From Platynereis dumerilii (taxonomy: Eukaryota > Annelida > Polychaeta > Phyllodocida > Nereididae), in NCBI GenBank assembly GCA_026936325.1, contig JAPTHN010000005.1:55915514-55979513 (forward strand): a stretch of DNA of 64,000 nucleotides, written 5' to 3'. The notes below the pieces were generated by a model. It had not been told where the DNA came from and did no database searches. It worked only from the letters and a program-made list of their open reading frames with translations. Made by a program: the position numbers and the translations under genes. Position 1 is the first letter of the stretch. The number at the start of each line of letters is the position of its first letter. Shown one piece after another: positions 21,869 to 34,380 of the stretch.

Positions 21869-23300
21869 TTTTTTTACGGCATAAATATGTGTGAAAACCT
21901 GTATTAAAGCCCCCATGCACATTTTGTAGGGGTCAGTCAACGCCTATTCAGTGACACCATGTGGAAGTCACATCACTCATTTGTCATAATCAGAATATAA
22001 TATGGCAAAGTTTGTTCTTTGAATCTATGCAATGCAAAGGAATTTTTGTGTTTATTATTTTTTCATTATTGATTATAACATCTCGAAAAGTGGCTGAAGT
22101 TATCGTCTGAGAGACGACCGCCAGTCAGTAAAGGACCGACTGGCCTGTTGGAAAGCTGTTTTTCTATTGGAAACATTGTTCTCTACGCCGTAGCGCACCA
22201 GGGTCATCGAAATCACCTCCTGCAAAGCATAGTGAATTTAAAGCTGACCTTCCACTGGCTTCCAGATTTTGGTAGTCAAAAATTTCACAATTACTGTGTC
22301 AATCAATTTTCCCTCATTCTGTAAGAGTCCTTCATGGAGCTATTATCATCCATTTCATCTTAGCCAACAGCCTACTCATTCACTCTAAAAAATGTCGGGA
22401 CAAAATTGGTTTTTTAGATTCATAATGGTTTTTTGAAAACCCAAATTTCAATGCAAAAGACCAACATGGTTTTTTTACGGCATAAATATGTGTGAAAACC
22501 TGTATTAAAGCCCCCATGCACATTTTGTAGGGGTCAGTCAACGCCTATTCAGTGACACCATGTGGAAGTCGCTTCACTCATTTGTGATATGCAGAATATG
22601 TCTTAAGTTTGTTCGTTGCCTCTAAATAGCCCACACCGGTGATGATGGGGCGTAAAACACAAACTCACTCACTCACTTAGTTTGTTCATCGAATCGATGC
22701 AATTTTTGTGTTTATCATGTTTTCATTATTGATTGAAGTTCCACTTCGGTTTATATATATATATATATAAAACACCTCGAAAAGTGGCTGAAGTTATCGC
22801 ACAATAGTACCTTGCTTCTGAGAGACGACTGCCAGTCAGTAAAGGACCGACTGGCCTGTTGGAAAGCCGTTTTTCTCTTGGAAACATTATTCTCAACGCC
22901 GTAGCGCGCCAGGGTCATCGAAATCACTTCATTTTTGCCCAGTTGACCTTCATAGCCCCAACAGGGATGCAGTGTCGTTAATAACCCAATTCACTCTCTC
23001 GCTCAAAGACAGTTCTTCTGACTTTCACTAACACAAATTTCTCATTGTCGCTAACCCCGGATCCCCCGGAAAAATTAGTCTTATGTTATCTGAAGAGGGA
23101 TCTTTTTAGCCTAATCTGTTTTCAGTATTGTTCCTCTCTATATATATTATATGGTGGTGAAGAAGGGCAGGGCGGATAGCGATTGTCTTTGGCAAAATCT
23201 ATGCTGAATTTTTCAGTTCAACTGCAGAGGACCGACCTGCCTGTTGGAACCCCGTTTTTCTGTTGGAAACATTATTCTCAACGCCGTAGCGCACCAGGGT
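21869..23300 (+). repeat. Tandem ~0.6-kb segmental repeats
   Basis: The word TACGGCATAAATATGTGTG starts at ~21,875 and again at ~22,474, and the following ~400 bp match (CCCCCATGCACATTTTGTAG, AGTAAAGGACCGACTGGCC, ACGCCGTAGCGC). A third partial copy begins near 23,207 (ACCGACCTGCCTGTTGG). No coding potential was seen. Confidence 0.8.
22615..22678 (+). mobile_element. 64-bp tail-only retroposon with 9-bp target duplication and visible empty site
   Basis: Same tail as at 21744 (TCTAAATAGCCCACACCGG ... CACTCACT), flanked by AGTTTGTTC at 22606-22614 and 22679-22687. The tandem copy of this segment at ~22,005 reads AAAGTTTGTTC straight into TTTGAATC without the insert, giving the pre-insertion site. 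Confidence 0.8.
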
Positions 23301-23476
23301 CATCGAAATCACCTCCTGCAACGCATAATGAATTTAAAGCTGACCTTCCACTGGCTTCCAGATTTTGGTTGTCAAAAATTTCACAATTACTGTGTCAATC
23401 AATTTTCTGTCATTCTGTAAGAGTCCTTCATGGAGCTATTATCATCCATGTCATCTTTGCCAACAGCCTACTGATT

Positions 23477-23625
23477 CACTCTAAAAAATGTCGGGACAAA
23501 ATTGGTTTTTTAGATTCAAAATGGTTTTTAAAAAAATCCATGTTGGTTTTTTGCATTGAAATTTGGTTTTTCAAAAAACCATTTTGAATCTAAAAAACCA
23601 ATTTTGTCTGAATTTTTTTTGAGTG
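23477..23625. mobile_element. 149-bp palindromic MITE (family with CACTCTAAAAAAT ends)
   Basis: The ends are CACTCTAAAAAATG and TTTTTTTTGAGTG, and the whole element is nearly a perfect palindrome (GGTTTTTTAGATTCAAAATGG pairs with CCATTTTGAATCTAAAAAACC). Relatives lie at 57432-57598, as a left half at ~22381-22470 and as a right half at ~36415-36509. It has no coding capacity. The superfamily is not clear because the target duplications could not be fixed. Confidence 0.7.
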
Positions 23626-24498
23626 TTTGTCATGTTTGCTTTCCATAAGTCTCCATCTAAAATCTTGTTTCCGTGTTCTTGAATTAATTCCATTGACATA
23701 TCTTCAAGCAAGACCATGGAAGATGGGACTAACAATGGAAATTCACATCAATAGAAATCATTCCACTGGTCACAGGAAGAGGGATACACTTGGTGGCCGT
23801 CTTTCAGTGATTGTTGTACCAATAATTTACGATGTCACCTTCAAGTTCATCAGTGCTGTTGAATTGTTCCATTTTTGATAAACTTTTGATACTTACTGAG
23901 GAATTTCAATTTTCTCATTTCAACATCAAGTTCACGTTTTTTCAACTCTATTAGGATATCAAATTTAGCCTACTGTTAAGTTGTCTATAGTGGTTCAATA
24001 TATGATGCCTAACGCAGGGGGGAAGTTTTGGGTTTGGAAATTTTCTTTCAGTGATTCAGATTTTTTGAGACCAAGAGTGTCTTGACCCGTAAGCTGTGCT
24101 TAGAAATTTGGCTGTTTGGTCGCCTTTTTTGACGTTATTTCTTTATCTCCATCTTTAGTTTAGAAAAATGTCAAAAGGCTACTAAATAGACCATCACTCT
24201 CCTAATGGCTGACTGATCACAACTTTATTTTTACGTATAGTTGACCTTCATAGGCCTTACAGGGATGCAGTGTCATTAAATAACCCAATTCACTCTCTTG
24301 CTAAAAGATAGTTCTACTGACTTTCATTACACACACTAACACCAGTTTCTCATTGTCGCTTGCTTTGCATACCCTGGAAAAATTAGTCTTATCTTATCTG
24401 AAGAGGGATCTTTTTAGACAAATCTGTTTTCAATAGTCCTCTCTATATATATTATATGGTGGTGAAGAAGGGTGGGGGTGGGACGGATAGCGATATTC

Positions 24499-24882
24499 CA
24501 TGTATATATTTTTCATTATTTGACATGTTCACGAATTCGTGGAGGTGTAAAAACGAGCATGTACGAATTCGTGGACATGAAAAAACGAGCATAGGTGCTC
24601 GTGTACATGTAAAATCTAACACTCGTGAATGTGCTTTATTATTCATTCGTGTATCTGCCAATACTAACATTCGTGGAAGTGCCATATAATTAGGGTTTAG
24701 TGTTAAAATTAGGTTTAGAGTTAGTTTTAGCCAAGTTTAAGGTAGCAATGTTCGTAATTACACATACACAAATTCGTGAATAGCAATATTTATCACTTAC
24801 ACGAATGCAAAATTCGTGTATATGTTCGTTTTTGCAGCTTTACAAATTCGTGTACATGCCAAATAGTGAAAAATATATACCT
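24499..24882. mobile_element. 384-bp hAT-like MITE with 8-bp target duplication
   Basis: The terminal inverted repeats are GTATATATTTTTCATTATTTG and its near-complement CAAATAGTGAAAAATATATAC. The interior is built from ACGAATTCGTG-type palindromic words in both orientations. CGATATTC flanks the element at 24491-24498 and 24883-24890, an 8-bp duplication as in hAT elements. Paralogous sites at ~23,180 and ~42,735 lack the insert. No ORF of note. Confidence 0.75.
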
Positions 24883-26184
24883 CGATATTCTGGCTAAATC
24901 TATGCTGAATTTTTCAGTTCAACTGCAGAGGGGGGCTGAATCCATGAATGGCCAATTTTCAGGACTGTTTTCTTTTTCTTTTCAACATATGGACACCTGA
25001 TAGATGCACAGTGAAATTTTTTTCATTGTTTTGACAAATAATCCTCAAAATCGCACATCACTGGCAAGCTTGACACCATATGATGTTCAAAGTTGCTCAA
25101 AAGAGACTCAACAATTTTCAAGTACCAACTTTCAATCACCAATTTTTTTTACACAATTCACACAAAAGCTTAATTATTGAGCAACAAAGTAGTTGTGGAC
25201 TTTGATTTTAATCTCTTGACCCTGACCTGTCTCAAATTTCATGAGGAAAACGATCCTGACATTGTTATTTTGCATTACATTTGTCCAGGTGGATACAATT
25301 CACTAATTTTTGTCAAGATCCTAAGATATCATGCTGGACATCAAGTTGCTTGTATCTGTTTTTAGCCGACATCAAGCGAAATCGCAAGCCACTCTTGCAG
25401 GGGGCTTGTCACTGCCTCTGGTTGACATGTGCTACCCATTTAATTAACCCAGCAACCTCAAAAACACCTACTTGACCAGTTTCAGAGGCATTAACTGATT
25501 TCGGGTTGGAAAATAACCACATTTTATTCCCGTAAAATAGTCATTTTCAGGTGCCGCAAAGGGCCCTCCAAAGATGTTGGTAGGGGTTCGCCCATTTCAT
25601 GGATTTGGCTGGAATTTGGTGTAGGAACTTTGTTCATATCAGGGCAGTTGTGCCCAAACGGCAACCGAGCTATTTAACCAATAAACGTACATATAACATC
25701 ATTCAAACACTTATACATATATAATATACAATCAGAAATAATTCCATTTCTTTGTGGTTCAAATACTTGTGTAATTGTACGACTAAAACAAAAACCCATT
25801 CTCACAATGGCTAGGGTTGGGCCAATGTGAAGACACATTATTGTTTGGCATGTTAAATTCACACCCACTTGAACACATTATTCAGCAAGGAATCTGAATT
25901 TGTTTTCACCTGGGCACCTGATTTCATCTGTATTCTCTACGCTCACACCTAGAACAAAACGTTAAGAGTGCCGCACATTTGGTGAAAGTCAGAATTGACA
26001 GCACTCAACCTCAAACTCATCAATGATTAAGTTCAGACAGCAGTCAATAAAAGTATATGTCAATGACCTCATGTGCACTGATAGGACTTGTGGTGATCTC
26101 ATAGAATGTTTAATTGTTAAGTTTTCTTGTTGAAGAACCTTGTACACCTGCCCAGTCATGTTGCCATCTTCTTCATTATCAATT

Positions 26185-26466
26185 CTAAAGAATGGACACC
26201 AAGATGTTGACGTTTATGCCAAACTGGTGAACTGACATATACTTTAGGCCTGATTCGAAGTGAGTGCCTCTTTCGGTCTTTTTTTTTGCAAACAGCTTGT
26301 TCGCCTCCATGATGCAGCGCTCTGTCTGCGCCAGATTTTCAAAGATTTTAGGTGCATATGGGCTATGATGACGACCTGATCCCGTTTTAGTCTCGGTTAA
26401 TCTCTCGTTCCATTCCAGATATGCTCTTTCTGTGTTTTCTACTAATTTGACATCGCCCCATCTCAT
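26185..26466 (-). pseudogene. Crypton-derived tyrosine-recombinase-like fragment (ZMYM2/QRICH1/KIAA1958-type domain)
   Basis: A 93-residue frame begins MRWGDVKLVENTERAYLEWN, then ERLTETKTGSG, PKIFEN and ANKLFAKKKTE. This matches the pattern "LxWGDIxL...LEFxERxTKTRTG...PKMFA...YKxYAEKRP" of the ZMYM2-like/QRICH1 domain, which derives from Crypton tyrosine recombinases. Only this middle part is present, and no catalytic C-terminal Arg-His-Tyr region is visible. The paralogous copy at ~44,690-44,880 holds a shorter, decayed version. It is a remnant, either of a Crypton transposon or of a host gene of that origin. Confidence 0.5.
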
Positions 26467-28833
26467 CTGTTAACACTCATGTGACCCCCTCATCCCATAT
26501 ACCTTGACCATTCCATACCGTAACGCGTTCCTTAAAGCCTATGGGCCGTGCAACCCCATTTGGCCAGAGGTGAACAGCTTGTTCTCTTGCTCCTTTGTAA
26601 GCGGCTGCATGGGCCTTTTGGGGTTTGTTGCCCTTTCTCAGTGAAGGAGGCTCATGTCTTCTAGTTTCAGCTCCGCTGTTTCAACTTTGGAGAGCGTTCC
26701 CACACAGTTGACAGCTGTCGTCATAGACAACGCTTGCTGTGTTACAACTGCCATGGCAGTGGACACAAAATGAAATTCTGCCCCGTCTCATGACAATTGG
26801 CCGGACAATGTGCTGTGCCTTATGTAAAAATTGCTATTTGCCATGGTTTTACTGTTTCAACTGTAAATGATGATTTTCACAATGATTTTAATTTGCTGAA
26901 TGTGACTGTTGATTTTAACCGAAATGTGTGCTCTGACAACTGTGATTTTAATATGCTAGACTGTCATAATGTATGTAATAATCAGAATGTGTGCTCTGAC
27001 AACTGTGATTTTAATATGCTAGATTGTCATAATGTATGTAATAAGCAGAATGTAGTCGCTGATTCTAATAACTCCAAAAATACAGTACATGTCCAATTGT
27101 GTGTCAAAGTAATGTAGTGCATGATTATGAATCAGGAATGTTTGTAAACTCATCTCAAAATAGTAAAAACATCAATGAAAATTTTGATAGCGTAGAAGAT
27201 TGTGATAGCGTAGAAAATTGTGATAGCATAGAAAGTTGTGATAGCGTAGAAAATGCTTATGAGGACCTTTCAAAATTCTAAAAAATAACTTTAAGAACAT
27301 GATTTTCTCACACTTGAACATAAACAGTCTATCTAAAAAGTTCACGGAGATACACGAAATTTTAAATAATGGGTTAACCGACATCCTATTCTTATCAGAA
27401 ACAAAATTAGATGAATCTCATCCAAGTGTTCAATTCCATGTAGACCAATTTGTCATGCACAGGCGAGATAGGAATGCCAATGGAGGCGGAATCTTATGTT
27501 ATGTTAAAGAAACTATCCCTCACAAAAATCGTTCTGACATTGCGTTAAATATTGATGGAATTGAAACAATAGCGATTCAAATCAAAACATCCAATAAAAA
27601 TATGATTTTCCTTCACATCTATAAACCTCCTAATGTAAATATAAATTGCCTTACAAAAGTGATAGTGTCTATGTTATAAGAGACCTTAATGTAAACTTCT
27701 TAAATCCTCCAAACCAGATGGTCGAATTATGCGATACATTTGATCTCAGGCAGATGATTAAAAAGCAAACAAGCTTTAAAAGTGTAGAAAACCCTACTTT
27801 GTTACACGTTATACTAACAAATAACCCAAAATCTATTAAAAAGACTTCAAACTTACCGCTAGGCATCAGCGATTTTCACAATTTTATTAGTGCATCAACC
27901 AAGCTAACATGCCCAAATAATGAACCAAAAACAGTACATTACAGATCTTTTAAAAAATTTACTGAAGAATCTTTCATAAAAGACCTAATGTCAACTCCTT
28001 TCCATGTCTCTGAAATATTTGATGATGTAGACGACCAACTGTGGTTTCATAATTCCTTACTCGTAAATGTAGTTGATAGGAATGCTCCTAGAAAACAAAA
28101 AATTATCAAATACAAGCCACTTCCATACATGAATGACAATTTAAGAAAATCCATAAATGTCAAAGCAGCACTTAGAAGAAAATACCATAAAACCAAAAAT
28201 AGAGAATGCTGGGATAAATTTAAAAAGCAAAGAAACCTTGTCAATAAGCTAAAAAGAGCCTCACTAAAGCAATATTTTGATAGAAAATGTAATGAGAATG
28301 CCCCCGCAGGTCTCGGGCCTCCACGTGGCGGTGGGTGGTAACACAAGAGTGAAATCCTCTATCTCTTGTGGCCAACACGAGACAGTGCGCAAGCACACGT
28401 CTCCCCGACGGAAAAGGGGCAACCTGTTTGCCGTGGGTTGCGACCCGTGTCGGAGGATGAAGGGGTCCTGGTAGTTGAGTTGGTTTGGACTAAGTTGGTC
28501 CCTCCCATACAATACACTACTTTGGCCTGGATTTCTCCTAGACGGGAGGCTGGATTGGCCCGGTCCAGTCAATCGGCTTGTCATGTTGTCATTAGGACTT
28601 CGGTCCTATTTGGCCATGGCTCATGGGTCAATCAAAGAAGGTTTCGACCAAGTCTCCATGCTGGCCATGTTTTTAATATGATTGCAGCTGTATTTCTTAC
28701 CTAGCCTTCTACGAGTATATCCCCCATGTATCCCTGGGACTAGGGTACTGGGCTCAGCCCTACCCATAGTGGTCTCCCCTTGTTGGGCTCCTTGGTGGGT
28801 GGGGAGCATGGGGGATGAAACACCAAATATCCT

Positions 28834-30580
28834 ATGGCCTATTCTCTTTCAAATTCACAGTCCAGACTAAAACGGCAGCGGTCATCCTCGGATGACTGCA
28901 TCGATCCGGAACTTCTAAATCGACCAACGACCACGCGGAAGTCAGAATACCGACACCGATACATTGTGCTAAATCCAACAAGCAAACTTTCTCCCTTTGC
29001 GATCTACAAGACAATTCTTCAAAAAGTCGGAGAACCTGCAGAAACCACACAACAAAGAGATGGAACTGTCTTATTTAAAACAAGAAATGACCAACAAACA
29101 CAAAGACTGCTTGAGCTGACAAGTATTGCAGGAACTCCGACTATAGTCGAGCCACATCGCACATTAAACACTTGTAAGGGGGTGGTTTTCTCCTCACTTA
29201 GCTATTTAAATTCTGACGAGGACTTACAAGAGTGGTTTGAAACCTTCACTGATGTCGTACATTTTCATCGCATCCCGCAGAGGGATCATCGAGAACTTCT
29301 TATCTTGACCTTTTCAGACACTACTCTTCCTGAGAGTGTTGGAGTTGTATGGGAACGGTGCAAGGTGCGACCTTATATTCCCAACCCAAGAAGATGCTTT
29401 AAATGTCAGCGTTTCGGTCATCTGAGCAAGTGGTGCCAAAGACAAGAAGTTTGTGGACACTGTGGATCCCAGGACCACACCCAGTCAAAAGATCAACCTT
29501 GCTCATCCCCTCCTCTTTGTGTTAACTGTAAGGAGGATCACCCCTCTTACAGCAAAACGTGTAAACAGTGGACAAAAGAAAAAGAAATCCTCACATTGAA
29601 GGCAACCCAAGCGATATCTTTTCCAGAGGCGAGAAGGATTGTGGAACAGCACTCAGGAATTCCAAGCTATGCGGACATGGCGGGATATCCACAACCTCAA
29701 CATCATGCAACACCCAGACGAAGGCTACAACTCGAAGAACACAGCATCAACAGATCACACAAACAACACACAGACAACATAGAAGACACAAACAGACACT
29801 CTGGAAGAACAACTGAAACATCCACTCCACAAACAACCACCAGACAACGGCCTACATCCCAGGCAGACCTTGAACAACCAAACCCATCAGCTGGATCCAC
29901 AGCTCCTCATGAGGTAGCAATGGACGAAGAACACACAACTACAACAGACACAAATGAGGAAAATGACGACCCCGACGATGACAGAAGCACAACACCCGAC
30001 AATGAATCCATGGAAGCAGAAGATGAAGAGGCCGAAAAGGAACAGGTTTCTTGAGGTTCCGGAGGTTCCACAGGAAGCAGAAAAAGTAGAGGATCCAGAG
30101 AATCCACAGAAGGAAGAAACAGCCGAGAGTCAAGAGGAAATAAGGGAAGACCATTCACCAGACAAGGAACCAGAACGAAAGAAAGAAATTATCGAAAAGG
30201 AACGACAACCAGTTGACAAAGGAAAAGACAAGCCAGTCTCTGAACAGATCACTTACAAAGAATATCTCCTCCGCTTCCTTCAAGGAAGAGTACCAAATGG
30301 AGACATTCAACGACCAATGTTTGTACAAAAATACCTGAACCTGGCAACTGCATATCTTCTACCAATGCCTGGCTTTGAAAAAATGTCTGCCAAACTGACT
30401 GAGCGAACTGAACAAAAGATGTACTGTTGGCCACCAGACACCTTTGCAACCAAAAAAGACGTACTTGATCTAGTCACTCAGCACGACTTCACAGACGATT
30501 TTTATGGAGCCATTATTGTTTTGATTCAACATGATTTTTTGTTTGTTGCTACGAAAGTGATACAAGAACAAATAGAAATA
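28834..30580 (+). CDS. LINE ORF1 protein with three CCHC knuckles (copy 1, frameshifted)
   Basis: The frame 28834-30054 gives 406 residues, and the homologous reading continues in another frame from ~30,030 to the foldback insertion at 30581; one frameshift lies in the acidic linker. Residues ~45-175 are an RRM-like region (RHRYIVLNPT, KGVVFSSLSY). Residues ~185-250 hold three zinc knuckles: CFKCQRFGHLSKWC, CGHCGSQDHTQSKDQPC and CVNCKEDHPSYSKTC. A Thr/Gln/Asp-Glu-rich linker leads to a conserved helical C-terminal part (KEYLLRFLQG, QRPMFVQKYL). This plan is that of gag-like ORF1 proteins of jockey/I-clade LINEs, which bind element RNA. The start MAYSLSNSQSRLKRQRSSSD is shared with copy 2. Confidence 0.85.
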
Positions 30581-33500
30581 GTCAGGGAGTCAGCCCTATT
30601 GATCCTGTACATAAGGTGTGACATAGGGTATGATTACAGTTATTTTGCATAGAATGATGCATGGGGTGCCCCAGATTAAGAATCAGGCGGGTGCCGCTCC
30701 GGCACCCTTGGGCATTCCATTCTGGCGGCCATTTTCCAAAATGGCCGCCAAAACCCTATTTTTGGCCATATATCCTCATATAATTGTCATAGGACCATGA
30801 TTTTTGGGTCTAAACCTAGGTTTTCTGGTATAAGGAATTCAATGAAAGTGGTTTTGATTGTGCCAGTTCAATATTCTGGCAGCCATTTTGGAAAATGGCC
30901 GCCAAAACTATATTTTTGGCCACATCTTCTGATATAATTGTCATAGGACCATGATTTTTGGGTGTAAACCTAGGTTTCCTTGAATGGGGAATTCAATGAA
31001 AGTTGTTTTGATGACATCAATGCAATAGTTTGTCCTTTAACCCTCTCCTTAATGCAAGATGGCTGCCATCAAAACTCAAATGTGGCATTACTTCTTGTAA
31101 CATTCTCCACTATCTAGTCAAATTCGGTCACTTTCGTTTCTTTTAGTTGACCAGCCAATATATCATTCTTTACTCTTAGAGGCATTTCTTGTTAATGGAA
31201 GGTACCTATGCCTATTAGGAGGTTTTTTAAACAAAAATCCAATATTAACAGTAGGGTAAATGTCTGATGGGGTTTCTACAGCGGGCCATTTTAAATTGAA
31301 GTTGACAGCAGAAAAACAATTCCTAGAAATTACCAGCTTAGTTCAGTTTAGTTATCTCAAGAAATATCATCAAATAATTAAGGTACTAAATGAAGGCTGA
31401 CACCAAGAGCTTGATGTCAGCTTTTATTTAGCTCCTTGGTTTCCTTTTCACTACAACTTGTCAACCCTCCAAAAGTTAAAGTAATGTTGCCGTCACTATT
31501 GAAAATGTCCTTAGAAACTCAAAATCCTGCCATGTATTTTCAGTTCCACTTATCCTTATCACTGATAAATTATTTCTAACCAAACAAAATTGATGTAGTT
31601 GGATAGCCCTTTATGTCAGCTTTCATTTGACACCTTTGTTTCCTTGTTACTAGAACTGTCAATCGTGCAAGAGATACATAAATGTTGCTGTCAATGTCAA
31701 AAATCTCCTCGGAAACACAAAATCCTCTCCTGTATTTTTAATTGCACCTATCCGAATCACTGAATAAATCATTCCTAACAATTCAAAATGGATGTGGATG
31801 GATATCCCTTGATATCAGCTTTCATTTGGCACCTTGGTTTCCTTGCTACTACAAGTGTCAATCTTGCAAAAGCTAAATTAATGTTGCTGTCATTACTGAA
31901 AAATATCCTCAGAAATACAAAATTCTCCATTGTATTTTTAATTCTGCCTATCGTTATCACTATATAAATCATTCCTACCAACCAAAATGGGTATGGTTGA
32001 ATAGTCCTTCATGTCAGCTTTCATTTGACACCTTAGTTTCCTTGTTACTTCAACTGTCAATCTTGCAAGAGCTAAATAAATGTTGCTGTCAGTGTCAAAA
32101 ATCTCCTCGAAAACACAAAATTTTCCCCTATATTTTCAATTCCACTTATCCATATCACCAAATAAATCATTCCTAAGCAATCAAAATGGATGTGGTTGGA
32201 TAGCCCTTGATATAAGCTTTTATTTGGCACCTTGGTTTCCTTGTTACTGCAACTGTTAATCTTTCTAAAGCTAGTGAATCCTCCCGTGTATTTTTAATTC
32301 CACCCATCCTTATCACTAGATAAATCATTCCTAACGAACCAAAATGGATGTGGAGAGATAACCCTAGGTGTCAGCCTTCATTTGGCACCCAGTTTTCCTT
32401 GTTATGACCACTGTCAATCCTCCAAAAGCAAGATAAATGTTGCTGTCATTATCAAAAATATCCTCGGAAACGCAAAATTCTCCCATGTATTTTCAGCTCG
32501 ACCTGTCCTTATCACTAGATAACTCACTTCTAACCAATCAGAATCCATGTGGATGGATTGCCCTTAATGGCAGCTTTCACTTGGCACCTTGGTTTCTCTT
32601 GCTATTACAACTGTCAATCTTTCAAGAGCTATATAAATGGGGTGCATATTGTATTACATGGGAGGATTTTGTGTTTCCGAGGGGATTTTTGCCACTGACA
32701 GCAACATTAATTTTTCTTTTGGAGGGTTGAAAGTTGTAGTAACAAGAAAACCATGGTGCCAAATGAAAGCTGATATCAAGGGCTATCCATCCACGTCCAT
32801 TTTTAATGGTTAGGAATGATTTATTTTGTAATACAGATAGGTGCAATTGTAAATACAGGAGAGGATTTTGTGTTTCTGAGGAGATTTTTGACATTGACAG
32901 TGACATTTATTTTAGCTCTTGCAAGATTGACAGTTATAGTAACAAGGAAACAAAGGTGTCAAATGAAAGCTGACATAAAATGCTATCCAACCACATCAAT
33001 TTTGGTTGGTGAGGCATGATTTATCTAATGATAAGGATATGTGGAATTAAAAATACATGGCAGGATTTCGCCTTTCCGAGGATATTTTCAATAATGATAG
33101 CAACATTAATTTAGCTTTTGGAAGATTAACAGTTGCAGTAACAAGGAAATCAAGGTGAAAAATGAAAGCTGATATCAAGGTCTATCCAACCACATCCATA
33201 TTGGTTGGTTTGGAATGATTTTTTGGTGATAAGGACAGGTGAAATTAAAAATACATGGGAAAATTTTGTGTTTCTGAGGATATTTTCAATTATGACAGCA
33301 ACATTCATTTAGCTTTTGGAAGATTAACGGTTGTAGAAACAAGGAAACAAAGATGCCAAATGAAAGCTGATATTAAGAGCTATCCATCCACATCCATTTT
33401 GATTGGTTAGAAGTGAGTTATCTAGTGATAAGAATAAGTGGAACTGAAAATACATGGCAGGATTTTGAGTTTCCAAGGACATTTTCAATAGTGACGGCAA

Positions 33501-34380
33501 CATTAATTTAGCTTTTGGAGGGTTGACAAGTAGTAGTTAAAAGGAAATCAAGAAGCTAAATAAAAGCTGACATCAAGCTCTTAGTGTCAGCCTTCATTTA
33601 GCACCTTAATTATTTGTTGATATTTCTTGAGATAACTAAACTGAACTAAACTAGTAATTTCTAGGAATTGTTTTCCTGCTGTCAACTTCAATTTAAAATG
33701 GCCCACTGTAGAAACCCCATTGGACATTTATACTACTGTTAATATTGGATTTTTGTTTATAAAACCTTCCAATAGGCATAGGTACCTTCCATAACAAGAA
33801 ATGCTTCTAACAGTAAAGAATGATATATTGGCTGGTCAACTAAAAGAAACGGAAGTGACCAAATTTGACTAGATAGCGGAGAATGTTACAAGAAGTAATG
33901 CCACATTTGAGTTTTGATGGCAGCCATCTTGCATTAAGGAGAGGGTTAAAGGACAAACTATTGCATTGATGTCATCAAAACAACATTCATTGAATTCCCC
34001 ATTCAAGGAATCCTAGGTTTAGACCCAAAAATCATGGTCCTATGACAATCATATCAGGAGATGTGGCCAAAAATATGGTTTCGGCAGCCATTTTCCAAAA
34101 TGGCCGCCAGAATATTGAACTGGCATAATCAAAACCACTTTCATTGAATTCCTCATACCAGAAAACCTAGGTTTAGACCCAAAAATCATGGTCCTATGAC
34201 AATTATATGAGGATATATGGCCAAAAAATAGGGTTTTGGCGCCATTTGCCAGAATGGAATGCCCAAGGGTGCCGGAGCGGCACCCGCCTGATTCTTGTTC
34301 TGGGATGCACAATCCATCATAATATACAAAAAATCTGTAATCATACCCTATGTCACACCTCCCCTCTGTGACTCCCTGAC
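30581..34380. mobile_element. 3.8-kb foldback element, an almost complete palindrome
   Basis: The left end TAGTCAGGGAGTCA pairs with the right end TGACTCCCTGACTA, and homology between the arms runs inward for ~1.9 kb each, meeting near 32,640. Each arm contains ~210-bp tandem units (anchors CTTTCATTTGGCACCTTGG, CAAAATGGATGTGG, AATAAATCATTCCTAAC). Outside those is a unique part with TTTTCCAAAATGGCCGCC and GCCGGAGCGGCACCC. The flanks show only TA as a possible target duplication. No transposase is present, so it is non-autonomous. Open frames inside it are chance products of the repeats. Confidence 0.85.

Larger units (their letters stand above)
23500..26470. repeat. ~3-kb segmental repeat, copy 1 (paralogous to 36.4-37.1 plus 42.5-44.9 kb)
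   Basis: Long matches in the same order are seen with 36412-37075 (CATGTTCTTG..., CTTACTGAGGAATTT) and with 42490-44900 (TAGTTTAGAAAAA, GATGCAGTGTCATTAAATAA, AAACACCTACTTGACCAG, AATAAAAGT). Copy 1 is continuous apart from a 384-bp MITE. It contains a Crypton-like recombinase fragment at its right end, so the unit may be a degraded transposon. Confidence 0.75.

Noticed and set aside
28264-28704. Several ORFs of 60-112 codons on both strands in the 5' part of the ORF1-only element (also at 47515-47902)
   Set aside because: They overlap in many frames within the GC-rich 5' UTR, differ between the two copies and lack conserved residues.
32437-33019. ORFs of 67-97 codons near the centre of the 30.6-34.4 kb palindrome
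   Set aside because: They follow the tandem units of the foldback arms and mirror each other; no protein features.
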